The notes beneath the pieces were generated by a model that did no database searches, was not told the DNA's origin, and saw nothing but the letters and a program-made list of their open reading frames with translations. Positions 1 to 6,096 of a stretch of 10,492 bases of DNA are shown here, piece by piece. The stretch's first letter is position 1. Each line of letters opens with the position of its first letter. The position numbers and the translations under genes are program-made. This DNA comes from Candidatus Latescibacterota bacterium (GTDB lineage: Bacteria > JAAXHH01 > JABIQT01): the NCBI GenBank assembly GCA_018667995.1, contig JABIQT010000577.1, positions 1 to 10,492 of the forward strand, given 5' to 3'.

Positions 1-652
1 GCTCCAAGTCGATGCTCACCGTCTCGCTGTTGCAGAACCGAATCGTGTAGCCCGCTCGTCTCCTTTCTGTTCGGTTTGCTTCACTGGAATGCTGTAGATA
101 GGAGTCATGGATGGAGAGGCTTCCCGCGGACATCTCCAATGTCACAGCCTTTGCCTCCATTTCTGGCGTGATGACGGTCTTTCTGTCCAGCATCTCATGC
201 ACTTCCGACGTGACAGTGCCCTGTTCTCTATGGCCGGTATGAGTCTCCGGGATGACCTTCATGGCGGAATTTTCGGCGGAGGCGTCATCCAGAGCCAACC
301 AGACGGTGATTACGTCGGTACCGTGCACACTCGGCCAGTAGGCGATGTCTTGATGCCAACCCACCGTATCGGTGCTATTAGGCGGTTTGATGAATACGCT
401 GGAATAGACGAGAATCAGGTTGGTGCCAAGAACCGATTGCACCGCATCCAGCAAGCGAGGATGGCGACAGATTCCGAGCCAGCGATCATCCAGCGTATGT
501 GGTTCCCCGAAATAGTTAGCGCGGTCAAGTGAGCCGGAATCGGTCGCCTCATCCAGGAGTGAGCGGTTAGAGACGACCTCTTTCTCGCTGAAGACGTTCG
601 GAAAGAGGCAGTAACCTTCCTTCTTGAAGCATTGCGGATCAAGGTTCGTCAT
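1..652 (-). CDS. Phytanoyl-CoA dioxygenase (PhyH) family protein, 3' end cut by window
   Basis: A non-haem Fe(II)/2-oxoglutarate oxygenase of the PhyH family, which hydroxylates unactivated carbons of diverse small molecules; the substrate here is unknown. The frame is open from the ATG at 652 to the left edge (217 residues). The facial-triad motif HxD is seen in GWHQDIAYWP (His100, Asp102). The region SIHDSYLQHSSEANRTERRR carries the distal iron-binding His (His188 by family pattern), followed by the family's N...R signature (Asn193, Arg199) with the 2-oxoglutarate-contacting arginine. MKVIPETH (131-138) matches the usual 'M.viPgSH' strand. GGAG (658-661) lies 5 bases before the ATG, fixing the start. 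It is 24 bases downstream of a 42-codon ORF and may be co-transcribed with the tandem VOC gene. The C-terminal end is outside the window. Family assignment is firm; the substrate is not inferable. Confidence 0.93.
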   Translation of the reverse strand, partial: MTNLDPQCFKKEGYCLFPNVFSEKEVVSNRSLLDEATDSGSLDRANYFGEPHTLDDRWLGICRHPRLLDAVQSVLGTNLILVYSSVFIKPPNSTDTVGWHQDIAYWPSVHGTDVITVWLALDDASAENSAMKVIPETHTGHREQGTVTSEVHEMLDRKTVITPEMEAKAVTLEMSAGSLSIHDSYLQHSSEANRTERRRAGYTIRFCNSETVSIDLE

Positions 653-676
653 GCTTACTCCGTATTCAAATCAGAC

Positions 677-805
677 TCAAACGCCACATGAAGGAACCCA
701 TCGGTGTTGGAATCTTCGCAGAATCAGTGAAAATACCTGCCGGACAGCCAAGACGCTGTCTGCGTAGCAAGAAATCGTCACTCGTCTTGGTCCGAAACGC
801 GACAT
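677..805 (-). CDS. Possible 42-codon small protein between VOC and PhyH genes
   Basis: The ATG at 805 is preceded by GGAAGAGG, 11 bases after the tandem VOC stop. The ORF ends with TGA 24 bases before the PhyH start. It encodes 42 residues beginning MSRFGPRRVTISCYADSV, basic, with two cysteines and no recognised domain. Spacing and the ribosome binding site argue for translation in a VOC/PhyH operon. Against it, a second frame across the same bases is also open and protein-like (it reads ...RGYVAFRTKTSDDF...), so either may be chance. A 6-bp hairpin (743-760) lies inside it. Function unknown. Confidence 0.33.
   Translation of the reverse strand: MSRFGPRRVTISCYADSVLAVRQVFSLILRRFQHRWVPSCGV
743..760. 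repeat. Short perfect inverted repeat (hairpin)
   Basis: GACAGC (743-748) and GCTGTC (755-760) flank a 6-base loop between the VOC and PhyH genes. There is no T-run on either side, so it is not a typical intrinsic terminator. It could be a small RNA structure or chance. Confidence 0.3.
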
Positions 806-816
806 AGCCTCTTCCA

Positions 817-1734
817 CTATGGATGTGGATGTAAGGACACCCGCCGTTGATCGGAATCGGTAAACCCCACGCCTTCGCCCGTCTTGTCTACCTCGACATC
901 CAACTTTCTCAGGACCGCTGTCACCTCAGCGATATCATCACAGACAAATGCTATCCCTATCTCATCCTTTTCCGATTTCCGGATCAGGTATGGGGGATTA
1001 GGCACACTTGAACTTAAGCTACCGCTGGTGGCTGGCGGATATCTCAGATAAGCCGTCTCCCTCGTTTGGGCTAGTAGGGAGAAACCCAGCTCGCCATAGA
1101 ACCTCATACATTCTGCCACGTCGGTGACTCTAAGGTCGACCGCTAACTGTCCAAGATGAAACCTGACTGGGACATTCCTAGCCTCGAAATCTTTTGGCCA
1201 ACTATCGGTACCGCCAAATACTGGATTGGTGCACGATCTCTCATAGGGTGCGCGCTCACCGGCGTTGGTATTGAAAAAAAGATCGTTCCCGGCGGGATCG
1301 AAAATCATGAAGGATCCGCACTCGTCTGCTTCCTCGGTTTTGATACCTCCACCGCCGGATATAAAACACTTTCTTTCTTGATCCCACTCAAGATCGCAAC
1401 TCACGATCTCGAAACCCCGTCCCTTAAGTTCAGTAGCTAATGACGGTATATCCGGGCCTCTGAAATTTACATTCGGTTTCTGGTAGAATCCAAAGAAAGC
1501 CAACTGGTTGTGACCCTGAACGAGGGTACGCACTTCGTTGGGGACGTTGAAGCCCGTCACCTCAAATCCAAGTCTGCGGTAGAATGCGGCTGATTTCTCT
1601 ACATCATCAGATTCCAGACAGATAACGTAATATCCAAGATCGATCGGTCTCGGCCCCCCGAGCTCCGTCGAACCACGCCCACCGAATTTTGAGGGCTCTA
1701 TCATCCGCTCCTTCTTATTGCGGTCTGCTGCCAT
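817..1734 (-). CDS. Tandem VOC (glyoxalase/bleomycin-resistance fold) protein
   Basis: 305 residues with two vicinal-oxygen-chelate modules: about 31-157 (IDLGYYVICLESDDVEKSAA ... FMIFDPAGNDLFFNT) and about 192-303 (FHLGQLAVDLRVTDVAECMR ... FTDSDQRRVSLHP). VOC proteins act as metal-dependent glyoxalases, dioxygenases or isomerases, or as ligand-binding resistance proteins. In the first module the usual metal His of the opening strand is replaced (YYV), and the usual Glu after 'DPxGN' is Phe (DPAGNDLFF). Standard metal chemistry there is therefore doubtful, and a ligand-binding role is possible. The start at 1734 has a near-ideal AGGAGGA (1742-1748) 7 bases upstream. A longer form starting at 1821 (29 more residues, MGAAIKGGALWSGN...) also has a good AGGAG, so the start is not settled. 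Followed closely by a 42-codon ORF and PhyH. Confidence 0.9.
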   Translation of the reverse strand: MAADRNKKERMIEPSKFGGRGSTELGGPRPIDLGYYVICLESDDVEKSAAFYRRLGFEVTGFNVPNEVRTLVQGHNQLAFFGFYQKPNVNFRGPDIPSLATELKGRGFEIVSCDLEWDQERKCFISGGGGIKTEEADECGSFMIFDPAGNDLFFNTNAGERAPYERSCTNPVFGGTDSWPKDFEARNVPVRFHLGQLAVDLRVTDVAECMRFYGELGFSLLAQTRETAYLRYPPATSGSLSSSVPNPPYLIRKSEKDEIGIAFVCDDIAEVTAVLRKLDVEVDKTGEGVGFTDSDQRRVSLHPHP

Positions 1735-1738
1735 GATA

Positions 1739-1756
1739 CTGTCCTCCTCAGGACAG
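1739..1756 (-). promoter_or_regulatory. Strong Shine-Dalgarno inside a hairpin, inner start of the VOC gene
   Basis: CTGTCC and GGACAG (plus-strand arms 1739-1744 and 1751-1756) pair around a 6-base loop. On the minus strand the AGGAGGA site for the ATG at 1734 lies in the loop and 3' arm. Base pairing could limit ribosome access. The structure is visible; regulation is inferred. Confidence 0.4.
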
Positions 1757-1825
1757 GATAGTGTACAGAGCCCCAGGGCATTACCACTCCATAGGGCACC
1801 GCCTTTTATGGCGGCTCCCATATGC

Positions 1826-1868
1826 TATCTCCTGGTAGAAGGCATGTTAGTAAGAACCACCGGAGATA
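1826..1868 (-). promoter_or_regulatory. Hairpin covering the Shine-Dalgarno of the outer VOC start
   Basis: TATCTCC (1826-1832) pairs with GGAGATA (1862-1868), and GGT (1834-1836) with ACC (1859-1861), giving a 10-bp stem with one bulged T at 1833 and a 22-base loop. Read on the minus strand, the GGAG in the 3' arm is the ribosome binding site of the ATG at 1821, so the fold would occlude it. This suggests control of the longer VOC form, but no ligand or partner is evident. Confidence 0.4.
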
Positions 1869-1869
1869 G

Positions 1870-1886
1870 GGCCTTGCCGGCAGGCC
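1870..1886. repeat. GC-rich inverted repeat after the membrane-protein gene
   Basis: GGCCT (1870-1874) pairs with AGGCC (1882-1886) around TGCCGGC, 44 bases past the stop of the upstream gene. It lacks the T-run of an intrinsic terminator. It may be a 3' end-stabilising fold or chance. Confidence 0.25.
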
Positions 1887-1930
1887 GTAACATCGGACAT
1901 GAAAACGTCCAGACTATACACCTCGGAATC

Positions 1931-2530
1931 TCACTCAACAATAACGTTCGCAGTAGCAACCCAGGTAACGGAACCGATCACCCCTTCCTGGGAAGCCGAT
2001 TCCTGTTCTGACCGCGATGCCTCCATTTCGAAATCAACAAAGTACAGTCCGGGCTCATTCACGCGAGCCAGGAAGTCACTCTTGACGACCTCGCCTGCTA
2101 AAATCCTGAGACCGGCCGATTCTGGCAGATTGATCCGCATCGCGGGCAAGCGTAGGGTGATGAGTTCATCCCCCTCGTTGATGCTGACCCTACTCACATG
2201 AACGGGCGTGTCGGACCAATTGAAGATCTCGCTGTCTTTACCGACGTTCTCGAATCTGACAGTCGCAAGGATATACCTTGCACGGTCATTGGGCAGCGTG
2301 ATCTGCGATGCTTCCATTTGAATATTGAGGATCCGCCGTTCGGCCAAATCCCGCGCCAGTAATTCGCTCGTGCCCTTCGCTATTTCCACTTCCTGGCGTG
2401 CATTGAAGGTAACGAGCGTCCAGATACCACCAGTCAAAATGGCAAGTGTGAGCACAATACTCTGAAGCCCCGAGAGGATGTTTTTGAATCTTTCATGATC
2501 TGAGATCATAGGCTTTTTCCCTGTATCCAT
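1931..2530 (-). CDS. Single-pass membrane protein of unknown function
   Basis: 199 residues from the ATG at 2530. A hydrophobic segment at about 22-42 (QSIVLTLAILTGGIWTLVTF) is preceded by a charged N-terminus (MDTGKKPMISDHERFKN) and followed by a charged, probably helical stretch (43-68). The remainder (about 70-199) alternates hydrophobic and polar residues (ARYILATVRFENVGKDSEIF), suggesting a beta-rich domain. By the positive-inside trend the C-terminal domain would lie outside the cytoplasm, but this is inference. No family recognised. The start is uncertain: 2530 has only GGA upstream, while an ATG at 2509 follows AGGGA with 7-base spacing; an upstream extension to 2605 has no ribosome site. 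It sits 111 bases after the nucleotidyltransferase-like gene. Confidence 0.78.
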   Translation of the reverse strand: MDTGKKPMISDHERFKNILSGLQSIVLTLAILTGGIWTLVTFNARQEVEIAKGTSELLARDLAERRILNIQMEASQITLPNDRARYILATVRFENVGKDSEIFNWSDTPVHVSRVSINEGDELITLRLPAMRINLPESAGLRILAGEVVKSDFLARVNEPGLYFVDFEMEASRSEQESASQEGVIGSVTWVATANVIVE

Positions 2531-2641
2531 AGAATATCCGCGCAATGCGCTCCGTTGATCATCGTCCCTGGCGAATGTATTGGAGGCCCCTTGCATCCCC
2601 CGCACGTGCGTACCGACCTACTCAGACTGAAGCATAATAAA

Positions 2642-3265
2642 TCATGCCATCGGGCGTTCCTTGGACAGTCTACTCGTATCTCCTTCATCGGACCAGGGCA
2701 CTACTTTCAAATTCGGCCACAGTCCGCACCACCTGCGCGCCTTTTCATAATACACATCTGGCACGTTGCGTCGTGGATTCGGTCGAAGTGTCATATCGAA
2801 TAGATCGGTGTAGCCGAAGGGCGCATAAACTTCGAAGCAGCCCTCGTCGTCGCGGCGAATTCCATAGCAGGATGATTGATTGAGAAAACCATCTATGCCA
2901 TCGCGACTGCTCAGAAGAGGCGGGCACGACGCGCCATATTTCTCTTCATACCACAGATGGACTCTTGCCTGATTCCTCACCTGCACGTCGACCTTCAGAT
3001 CCGAGAAGACCTCTGCACACTGCTTGATGATGCGATCCTCAGCTTCCCAAGTGGTAGCTGATTCGTCGCAGTAAAACACATCATAATCCGAAATGCCATA
3101 CTCAGGAGAATGACCACTGAGGTCGTTCCATACCGTCTGATAGAGACAACCAGCCACCAGATACCAATCCGGCAGCGCAATTTCGGGAAGACGATCCATG
3201 ATGGTACGATTGATATCGTTTCGCATAACAACATCAAGGAATTTACTTCTGTCCTGTCCAGACAT
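2642..3265 (-). CDS. NTP_transf_6 (DUF925) nucleotidyltransferase family protein
   Basis: 207 residues matching the NTP_transf_6 family, a nucleotidyltransferase-fold group of bacterial proteins with unknown substrate. Seen directly: PDWYLVAGCLYQTVWNDLSG (32-51, helix-strand entry with the G-C-x-x-Q-T-V-W pattern), EYGISDYDVFYCDES (55-69) with the DxD metal-binding pair Asp60/Asp62, and VDVQVRNQARVHLWYEEKYG (92-111) carrying the likely third acidic residue Asp93. The C-terminal part (GYTDLFDMTLRPNPRRNVPD, 151-170) is also family-typical. The length fits the family. The start at ATG 3265 has a weak GGGA about 7 bases upstream and gives the usual N-terminus (DRSKFLDVVMRN). It lies 80 bases after the NUDIX gene. 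Confidence 0.92.
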   Translation of the reverse strand: MSGQDRSKFLDVVMRNDINRTIMDRLPEIALPDWYLVAGCLYQTVWNDLSGHSPEYGISDYDVFYCDESATTWEAEDRIIKQCAEVFSDLKVDVQVRNQARVHLWYEEKYGASCPPLLSSRDGIDGFLNQSSCYGIRRDDEGCFEVYAPFGYTDLFDMTLRPNPRRNVPDVYYEKARRWCGLWPNLKVVPWSDEGDTSRLSKERPMA

Positions 3266-3345
3266 GAAATATCCCGAAGAGCCTGATTGTGAGGTAGGTC
3301 AAACCGAGGGAGCACCGTCTCAAACTTGAGTTCATAGACAATCGG

Positions 3346-3915
3346 TCACGTAAGATCAGCAGCGAGCCTGTCCAATGATGCTTTGAGGAGTGGGCGATGC
3401 GCGACTTCCGTACAAGCGATGCATTCTCGATAATCGACAATTTCCGCAGGAATACGGTCACCCGGTATGATAAGGCGTTCGTCGAAAGCAACTGCTCGGG
3501 CAGCAAAGACGCTCTGAATGAAGTCCGGATAGGGTCTATCACTCTCGGCAGATCTCGCTGACAATTGATGGAAGTGGCGATATCCTACCATGCGCTCAGG
3601 CTCCACCTGCCACCCGGTTTCCTCGCCTACCTCGCGTCTCACTGTATCTCCGGGGCACTCGCTTGAAAGGGCGCGCCCACCGATGAGAAAATGCGATATG
3701 TTGCCTGTTCTGCCGGAAGGCCAGAGGAATAACGCCGATGGCCCAGAATGGAGCACAATGGCCATCACAGATGATGCAAAGGGCTCAGGGGGTGCTATCT
3801 GAGTTGCTCCCAATCGGACAACCATGGGCCCCTGGATCGGCCAGGTCTCCGAATATACATGGTGCGGCGGATTCTCGCTTAAGTAATCCTTAAGGTCTGT
3901 GTTCTCTGGCCTCAC
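3346..3915 (-). CDS. NUDIX hydrolase
   Basis: 189 residues. A complete Nudix box Gx5Ex7REUxEExGU is visible at 80-102: Gly80, Glu86, then REVGEETGW (94-102), where Glu95, Glu98 and Glu99 bind the divalent metal. Nudix enzymes hydrolyse nucleoside diphosphates linked to another moiety (NTPs, nucleotide sugars, ADP-ribose, dinucleotides). The flanking sequence does not fix the substrate. The catalytic box is intact, so the protein is probably active. The start is GTG at 3915, with AGGTG 5 bases upstream. It is preceded by a 380-base gap and followed after 80 bases by the nucleotidyltransferase-like gene. After the TGA stop the same frame stays open into the next gene's shadow; I regard this as chance. 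Confidence 0.95.
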   Translation of the reverse strand: MRPENTDLKDYLSENPPHHVYSETWPIQGPMVVRLGATQIAPPEPFASSVMAIVLHSGPSALFLWPSGRTGNISHFLIGGRALSSECPGDTVRREVGEETGWQVEPERMVGYRHFHQLSARSAESDRPYPDFIQSVFAARAVAFDERLIIPGDRIPAEIVDYRECIACTEVAHRPLLKASLDRLAADLT

Positions 3916-3949
3916 AGTATCACCTGTCTCCGTCCATATTTACCGCGCG

Positions 3950-4048
3950 TTAGAGCGCACTGTCGGGTGGTCCATCCACGGCACATGGGAGAACGAACAC
4001 TACTAACGGCCAACGGTTCAGACGCTCAAATCCGTAATAGTATGGCAT
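3950..4048 (-). CDS. Doubtful 32-codon ORF upstream of the NUDIX gene
   Basis: ATG at 4048 to TAA, beginning MPYYYGFERLNRWPLVVFVL, with a central hydrophobic run that could be a short membrane segment. AGGA is only 2 bases before the ATG, too close for a good ribosome site. It starts 10 bases after the stop of a 21-codon ORF. No family recognised; it may be chance. Confidence 0.18.
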   Translation of the reverse strand: MPYYYGFERLNRWPLVVFVLPCAVDGPPDSAL

Positions 4049-4058
4049 AGTCCTAGGC

Positions 4059-4124
4059 TCAAAAATCATGCTTCCACGGGTGATCGGATGGGAACATGTC
4101 ATGCCCATGTCCCAACGTGCTCAT
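4059..4124 (-). CDS. Possible 21-codon ORF with a palindromic ribosome site
   Basis: ATG at 4124 has AGGAG 7 bases upstream, the best ribosome site in this 380-base gap. It encodes MSTLGHGHDMFPSDHPWKHD plus one residue, then TGA. It is rich in His (4 of 21), a composition compatible with a leader peptide. The AGGAG lies inside the perfect palindrome at 4129-4143. Real translation is unproven. Confidence 0.25.
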   Translation of the reverse strand: MSTLGHGHDMFPSDHPWKHDF

Positions 4125-4272
4125 AGACGATCTCCTGGAGATCAAAATGCTCCAGAACCTGCCCGGCAGGATTGCATGGGGTCGTTCGCTTGACGTACTA
4201 GTTCATCCACTGTTTGGAGAAAGGACGGCTGAAGCGAGGATACCTGAGACCTACAGAGAGGATCCTGGTCAT
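4099..4272 (-). pseudogene. Small ORF interrupted by an in-frame TAG
   Basis: From ATG 4272 the frame reads 24 codons (MTRILSVGLRYPRFSRPFSK...), meets TAG at 4198-4200, then continues open for 32 codons, ending QVLEHFDLQEIVYEHVGTWA and TGA at 4099. The second half has a convincing protein-like composition. No ribosome site precedes the ATG. Most likely the remnant of a small gene with a nonsense mutation. The family is not recognised, and a chance open frame is possible. Confidence 0.27.
4129..4143. repeat. 15-base perfect palindrome GATCTCC-T-GGAGATC
   Basis: Two 7-base arms (4129-4135, 4137-4143) around a single central base in the gap between the sulfurtransferase and NUDIX genes. As DNA it resembles a dimeric-regulator operator; as minus-strand RNA it hides an AGGAG. 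A 1-base loop cannot close fully, which slightly favours the DNA reading. Confidence 0.45.
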
Positions 4273-4295
4273 GCCAACCAAATGACCATATTGGT

Positions 4296-5156
4296 CTATT
4301 TGAGAATCTGTGCTACGGGCCTTGCGGGGTCCTTTTGCCATTCGGAAAATGATCCATCATACAAGGCGGCGCCCACGCCGATTTTCCTCAAGGCTACGAC
4401 GACGACAGACCCGGCGTAGCCGGAACCACACGATGAGATGATATTCGGATGCCCGAGTTCTATTCCTGCCTCAGCGAAGATGGCCTTGATTGCTGCATCG
4501 TCCTTGAACAGTCCCGAGTGCGTATCAACCAGGCTCCGGAAAGGCACATTCACTGCTCCTGGAATGTGGCCAGTTCGCGGATCATGGGGTAATCCGCGGT
4601 GGCTCTCCGCCCCCCTGCCGTCGAGCAGAATTGTATCTGTAGATCGGTGAATTACGGCATCGATCTCACATCGCAGATGCTCCTGCCTTGTGGCCCGAAA
4701 ACTGCCGGTTTCCGGCGCGGGCACTTCGATTGAGACCTCATAACCACACGCACACCAGTTTTTCCAGCCACCATTCAAGACCTTCACATTCTTAAGGCCA
4801 AAATACTGCATCACCCACCAAAGTCTGCTGGCGAACATGTGATCATCGTCGCCGTAAAGCACCACCAGATCGTCAGCATGAATGCCCAGAGACGCAAAGG
4901 ACGCGTCCGCTCGGCTGTCATCGGGTACCGGGGCCTCGGCCAGAGCCACATCTGTGTCGATCAGCTCCCTGGTCCAATCAAGATAGCACGCATTTGGGAT
5001 ATGGCCCTGAAAATAGTCATCTGGTTTGGCGATGGGCGGCGTGCCCCACTCACCGCGAATATCAAATATCTTTAATCGCGGATCCTTCATATGCTTTTGA
5101 AGTTCTTCTGCGTCTATGACGACTGTATTGCTCAAATCAAGCTCCCGGATTAGCAT
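4296..5156 (-). CDS. Thiosulfate/3-mercaptopyruvate sulfurtransferase (two rhodanese domains)
   Basis: 286 residues, the usual length of SseA-type cytoplasmic sulfurtransferases, which pass sulfane sulfur from thiosulfate or 3-mercaptopyruvate through a cysteine persulfide to thiophilic acceptors. The N-terminal inactive rhodanese domain (about 11-140) has FDIRGEWG, GHIPNACYLDW and a YGDDDHMFASRLWW loop with no cysteine. The C-terminal domain (about 160-282) has LLDGRGAESHRG, GHIPGAVNVPF and the active loop SSCGSGYAGS with Cys243. The CGSG start of that loop resembles mercaptopyruvate-type enzymes more than the CRKG of classic rhodanese, but the following YAG differs from the common VTA. No ribosome site precedes the ATG. 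The stop of a 32-codon cysteine-rich ORF lies 3 bases upstream, so translational coupling is likely. A TTG at codon 8 preceded by GGGAG is an alternative start. Confidence 0.94.
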   Translation of the reverse strand: MLIRELDLSNTVVIDAEELQKHMKDPRLKIFDIRGEWGTPPIAKPDDYFQGHIPNACYLDWTRELIDTDVALAEAPVPDDSRADASFASLGIHADDLVVLYGDDDHMFASRLWWVMQYFGLKNVKVLNGGWKNWCACGYEVSIEVPAPETGSFRATRQEHLRCEIDAVIHRSTDTILLDGRGAESHRGLPHDPRTGHIPGAVNVPFRSLVDTHSGLFKDDAAIKAIFAEAGIELGHPNIISSCGSGYAGSVVVVALRKIGVGAALYDGSFSEWQKDPARPVAQILK

Positions 5157-5159
5157 CTG

Positions 5160-5258
5160 CTATGCTAAGTCTGCGCACGGTGCTGGCATGCATAAAAGGC
5201 AACTCATATATGAAGGTAAGCAAGACCAATATCTCTCGTAGATAGCCACCGTCTTCAT
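5160..5258 (-). CDS. Cysteine-rich 32-codon leader-like ORF coupled to the sulfurtransferase
   Basis: ATG at 5258 has GGA 6 bases upstream and encodes 32 residues: MKTVAIYERYW, then a tail with Cys at 13, 20, 23 and 28 (SCLLCMPAPCADLA at the end). The stop TAG is followed by CAG and then the sulfurtransferase ATG. The ankyrin gene ends 31 bases upstream. The position and composition suggest a leader whose translation delivers ribosomes to the sulfurtransferase, possibly sensitive to charged cysteinyl-tRNA. The arrangement is visible; the regulatory role is inference. It could also be a small metal- or redox-active peptide, or chance. Confidence 0.42.
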   Translation of the reverse strand: MKTVAIYERYWSCLPSYMSCLLCMPAPCADLA

Positions 5259-5289
5259 CACACTTCCACTCGTCGTAGCCAGTGGAGAT

Positions 5290-5805
5290 CTAGTTGAACA
5301 CTCTCTTTAACCGCATAAAGGTCATATCATCTACCTTCTCTTTCGCATATTCGAGCGGCGTTCTTCCTTCACTGTCACGGATGTCGGGACTGGCACCCGC
5401 CTCAAGCAATAATTCAGCCAGATCCACGTGGAGCCATTGGCAGGCCATGTGGAGAGGTGTCCATCCGCTTTCTCCCTGGCTGTCCAACTGTGCGCCTGCC
5501 TTAATCAATAGCATGAGAAGATCCCGATTGCCTTCGGCCGGTCCCTGGCAGGCAAACCATAGTGGCGCATTGCCGCCTTCGCCGTTCTCGTCCACGGCAT
5601 TCACGCGGTTTACGTCGGCGCCGCGCTCCAGCAGACCTGTAGCGATGGTGTCATATCTTCTCCGGCAGGCCTCGATCAGGTATGTGAACGTATTGCCCGG
5701 GGCAATCTGCTCGTCAATGACTTCAGGATTTTCATCGAGCATGCGGAACACACTGACATGGTCATTTTCCGCCAGTTTTGATTCGATTTCTTGGTTGATG
5801 GTCAA
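5290..5805 (-). CDS. Ankyrin-repeat protein
   Basis: 171 residues, soluble, with no signal peptide or membrane segment. Repeats: about 38-69 (LIEACRRRYDTIATGLLERG), 78-110 (APLWFACQGPAEGNRDLLML...), 113-144 (the canonical GWTPLHMACQWLHVDLAELL), and a capping half repeat from 146 (EGRTPLEYAKEK). The N-terminal 37 residues form a helical cap (EIESKLAENDHVSVFRMLDE). Ankyrin repeats bind other proteins; nothing shows the partner. The start is TTG at 5805, supported by AAAGGAG (5814-5820) 8 bases upstream. The stop of a 68-codon ORF (TAA, 5819-5821) overlaps that ribosome site, and a cysteine-rich ORF and the sulfurtransferase follow at 31 and 3 bases, so the four are probably one transcript. Confidence 0.93.
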   Translation of the reverse strand: MTINQEIESKLAENDHVSVFRMLDENPEVIDEQIAPGNTFTYLIEACRRRYDTIATGLLERGADVNRVNAVDENGEGGNAPLWFACQGPAEGNRDLLMLLIKAGAQLDSQGESGWTPLHMACQWLHVDLAELLLEAGASPDIRDSEGRTPLEYAKEKVDDMTFMRLKRVFN

Positions 5806-5818
5806 CGGAACGACTCCT

Positions 5819-6025
5819 TTATTTCACTGCACAATCTATTGCCATAAGAGGCGGATCTGGTGCGCAATAGTGACAGCCAGCGCGCCTTTGATTTGGAGGA
5901 TCGGTCGCTCCAATGATATGAAGGTAAATCGTCGTATTACGTTCACGCTCGACCACGCCCAACCCCGCTCCCCGTTGAACCGCGAAGTCATGTGAGACTT
6001 GAACCATTCTGAAACTACGTTCCAC
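5819..6025 (-). CDS. Probable small protein (68 codons) preceding the ankyrin gene
   Basis: GTG at 6025 (only a weak GGA upstream) runs to TAA at 5819, 13 bases before the ankyrin start, classic operon spacing. The sequence is protein-like (FRMVQVSHDFAVQRGAGLGV ... TIYLHIIGATDPPNQ) and contains a CHYC motif near residues 51-54. No family recognised. The same frame is open upstream into the end of the AIM24 gene without any ATG, GTG or TTG, so a longer ancestral protein or a lost start is possible. A competing frame (6057-5836) begins with ATG but has less natural composition. Confidence 0.42.
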   Translation of the reverse strand: MERSFRMVQVSHDFAVQRGAGLGVVERERNTTIYLHIIGATDPPNQRRAGCHYCAPDPPLMAIDCAVK

Positions 6026-6096
6026 GATGTGATCCGTGTCAGAAATGTCTGTTCCACTTTGAGAAGAAATCCATGGGGTGCGAGAAATGGTTTGAA

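Noticed and set aside
653-816. Alternative frame reading RGYVAFRTKTSDDF across the 42-codon ORF
   Set aside because: It has no start codon or ribosome site and overlaps the VOC end; retained only as a caution against the 42-codon ORF.
3243-3345. Protein-like frame continuing past the NUDIX stop (YELKFETVLPRFDLPH)
   Set aside because: The NUDIX protein is complete and the frame runs into the next gene's coding sequence; there is no reason to invoke readthrough.
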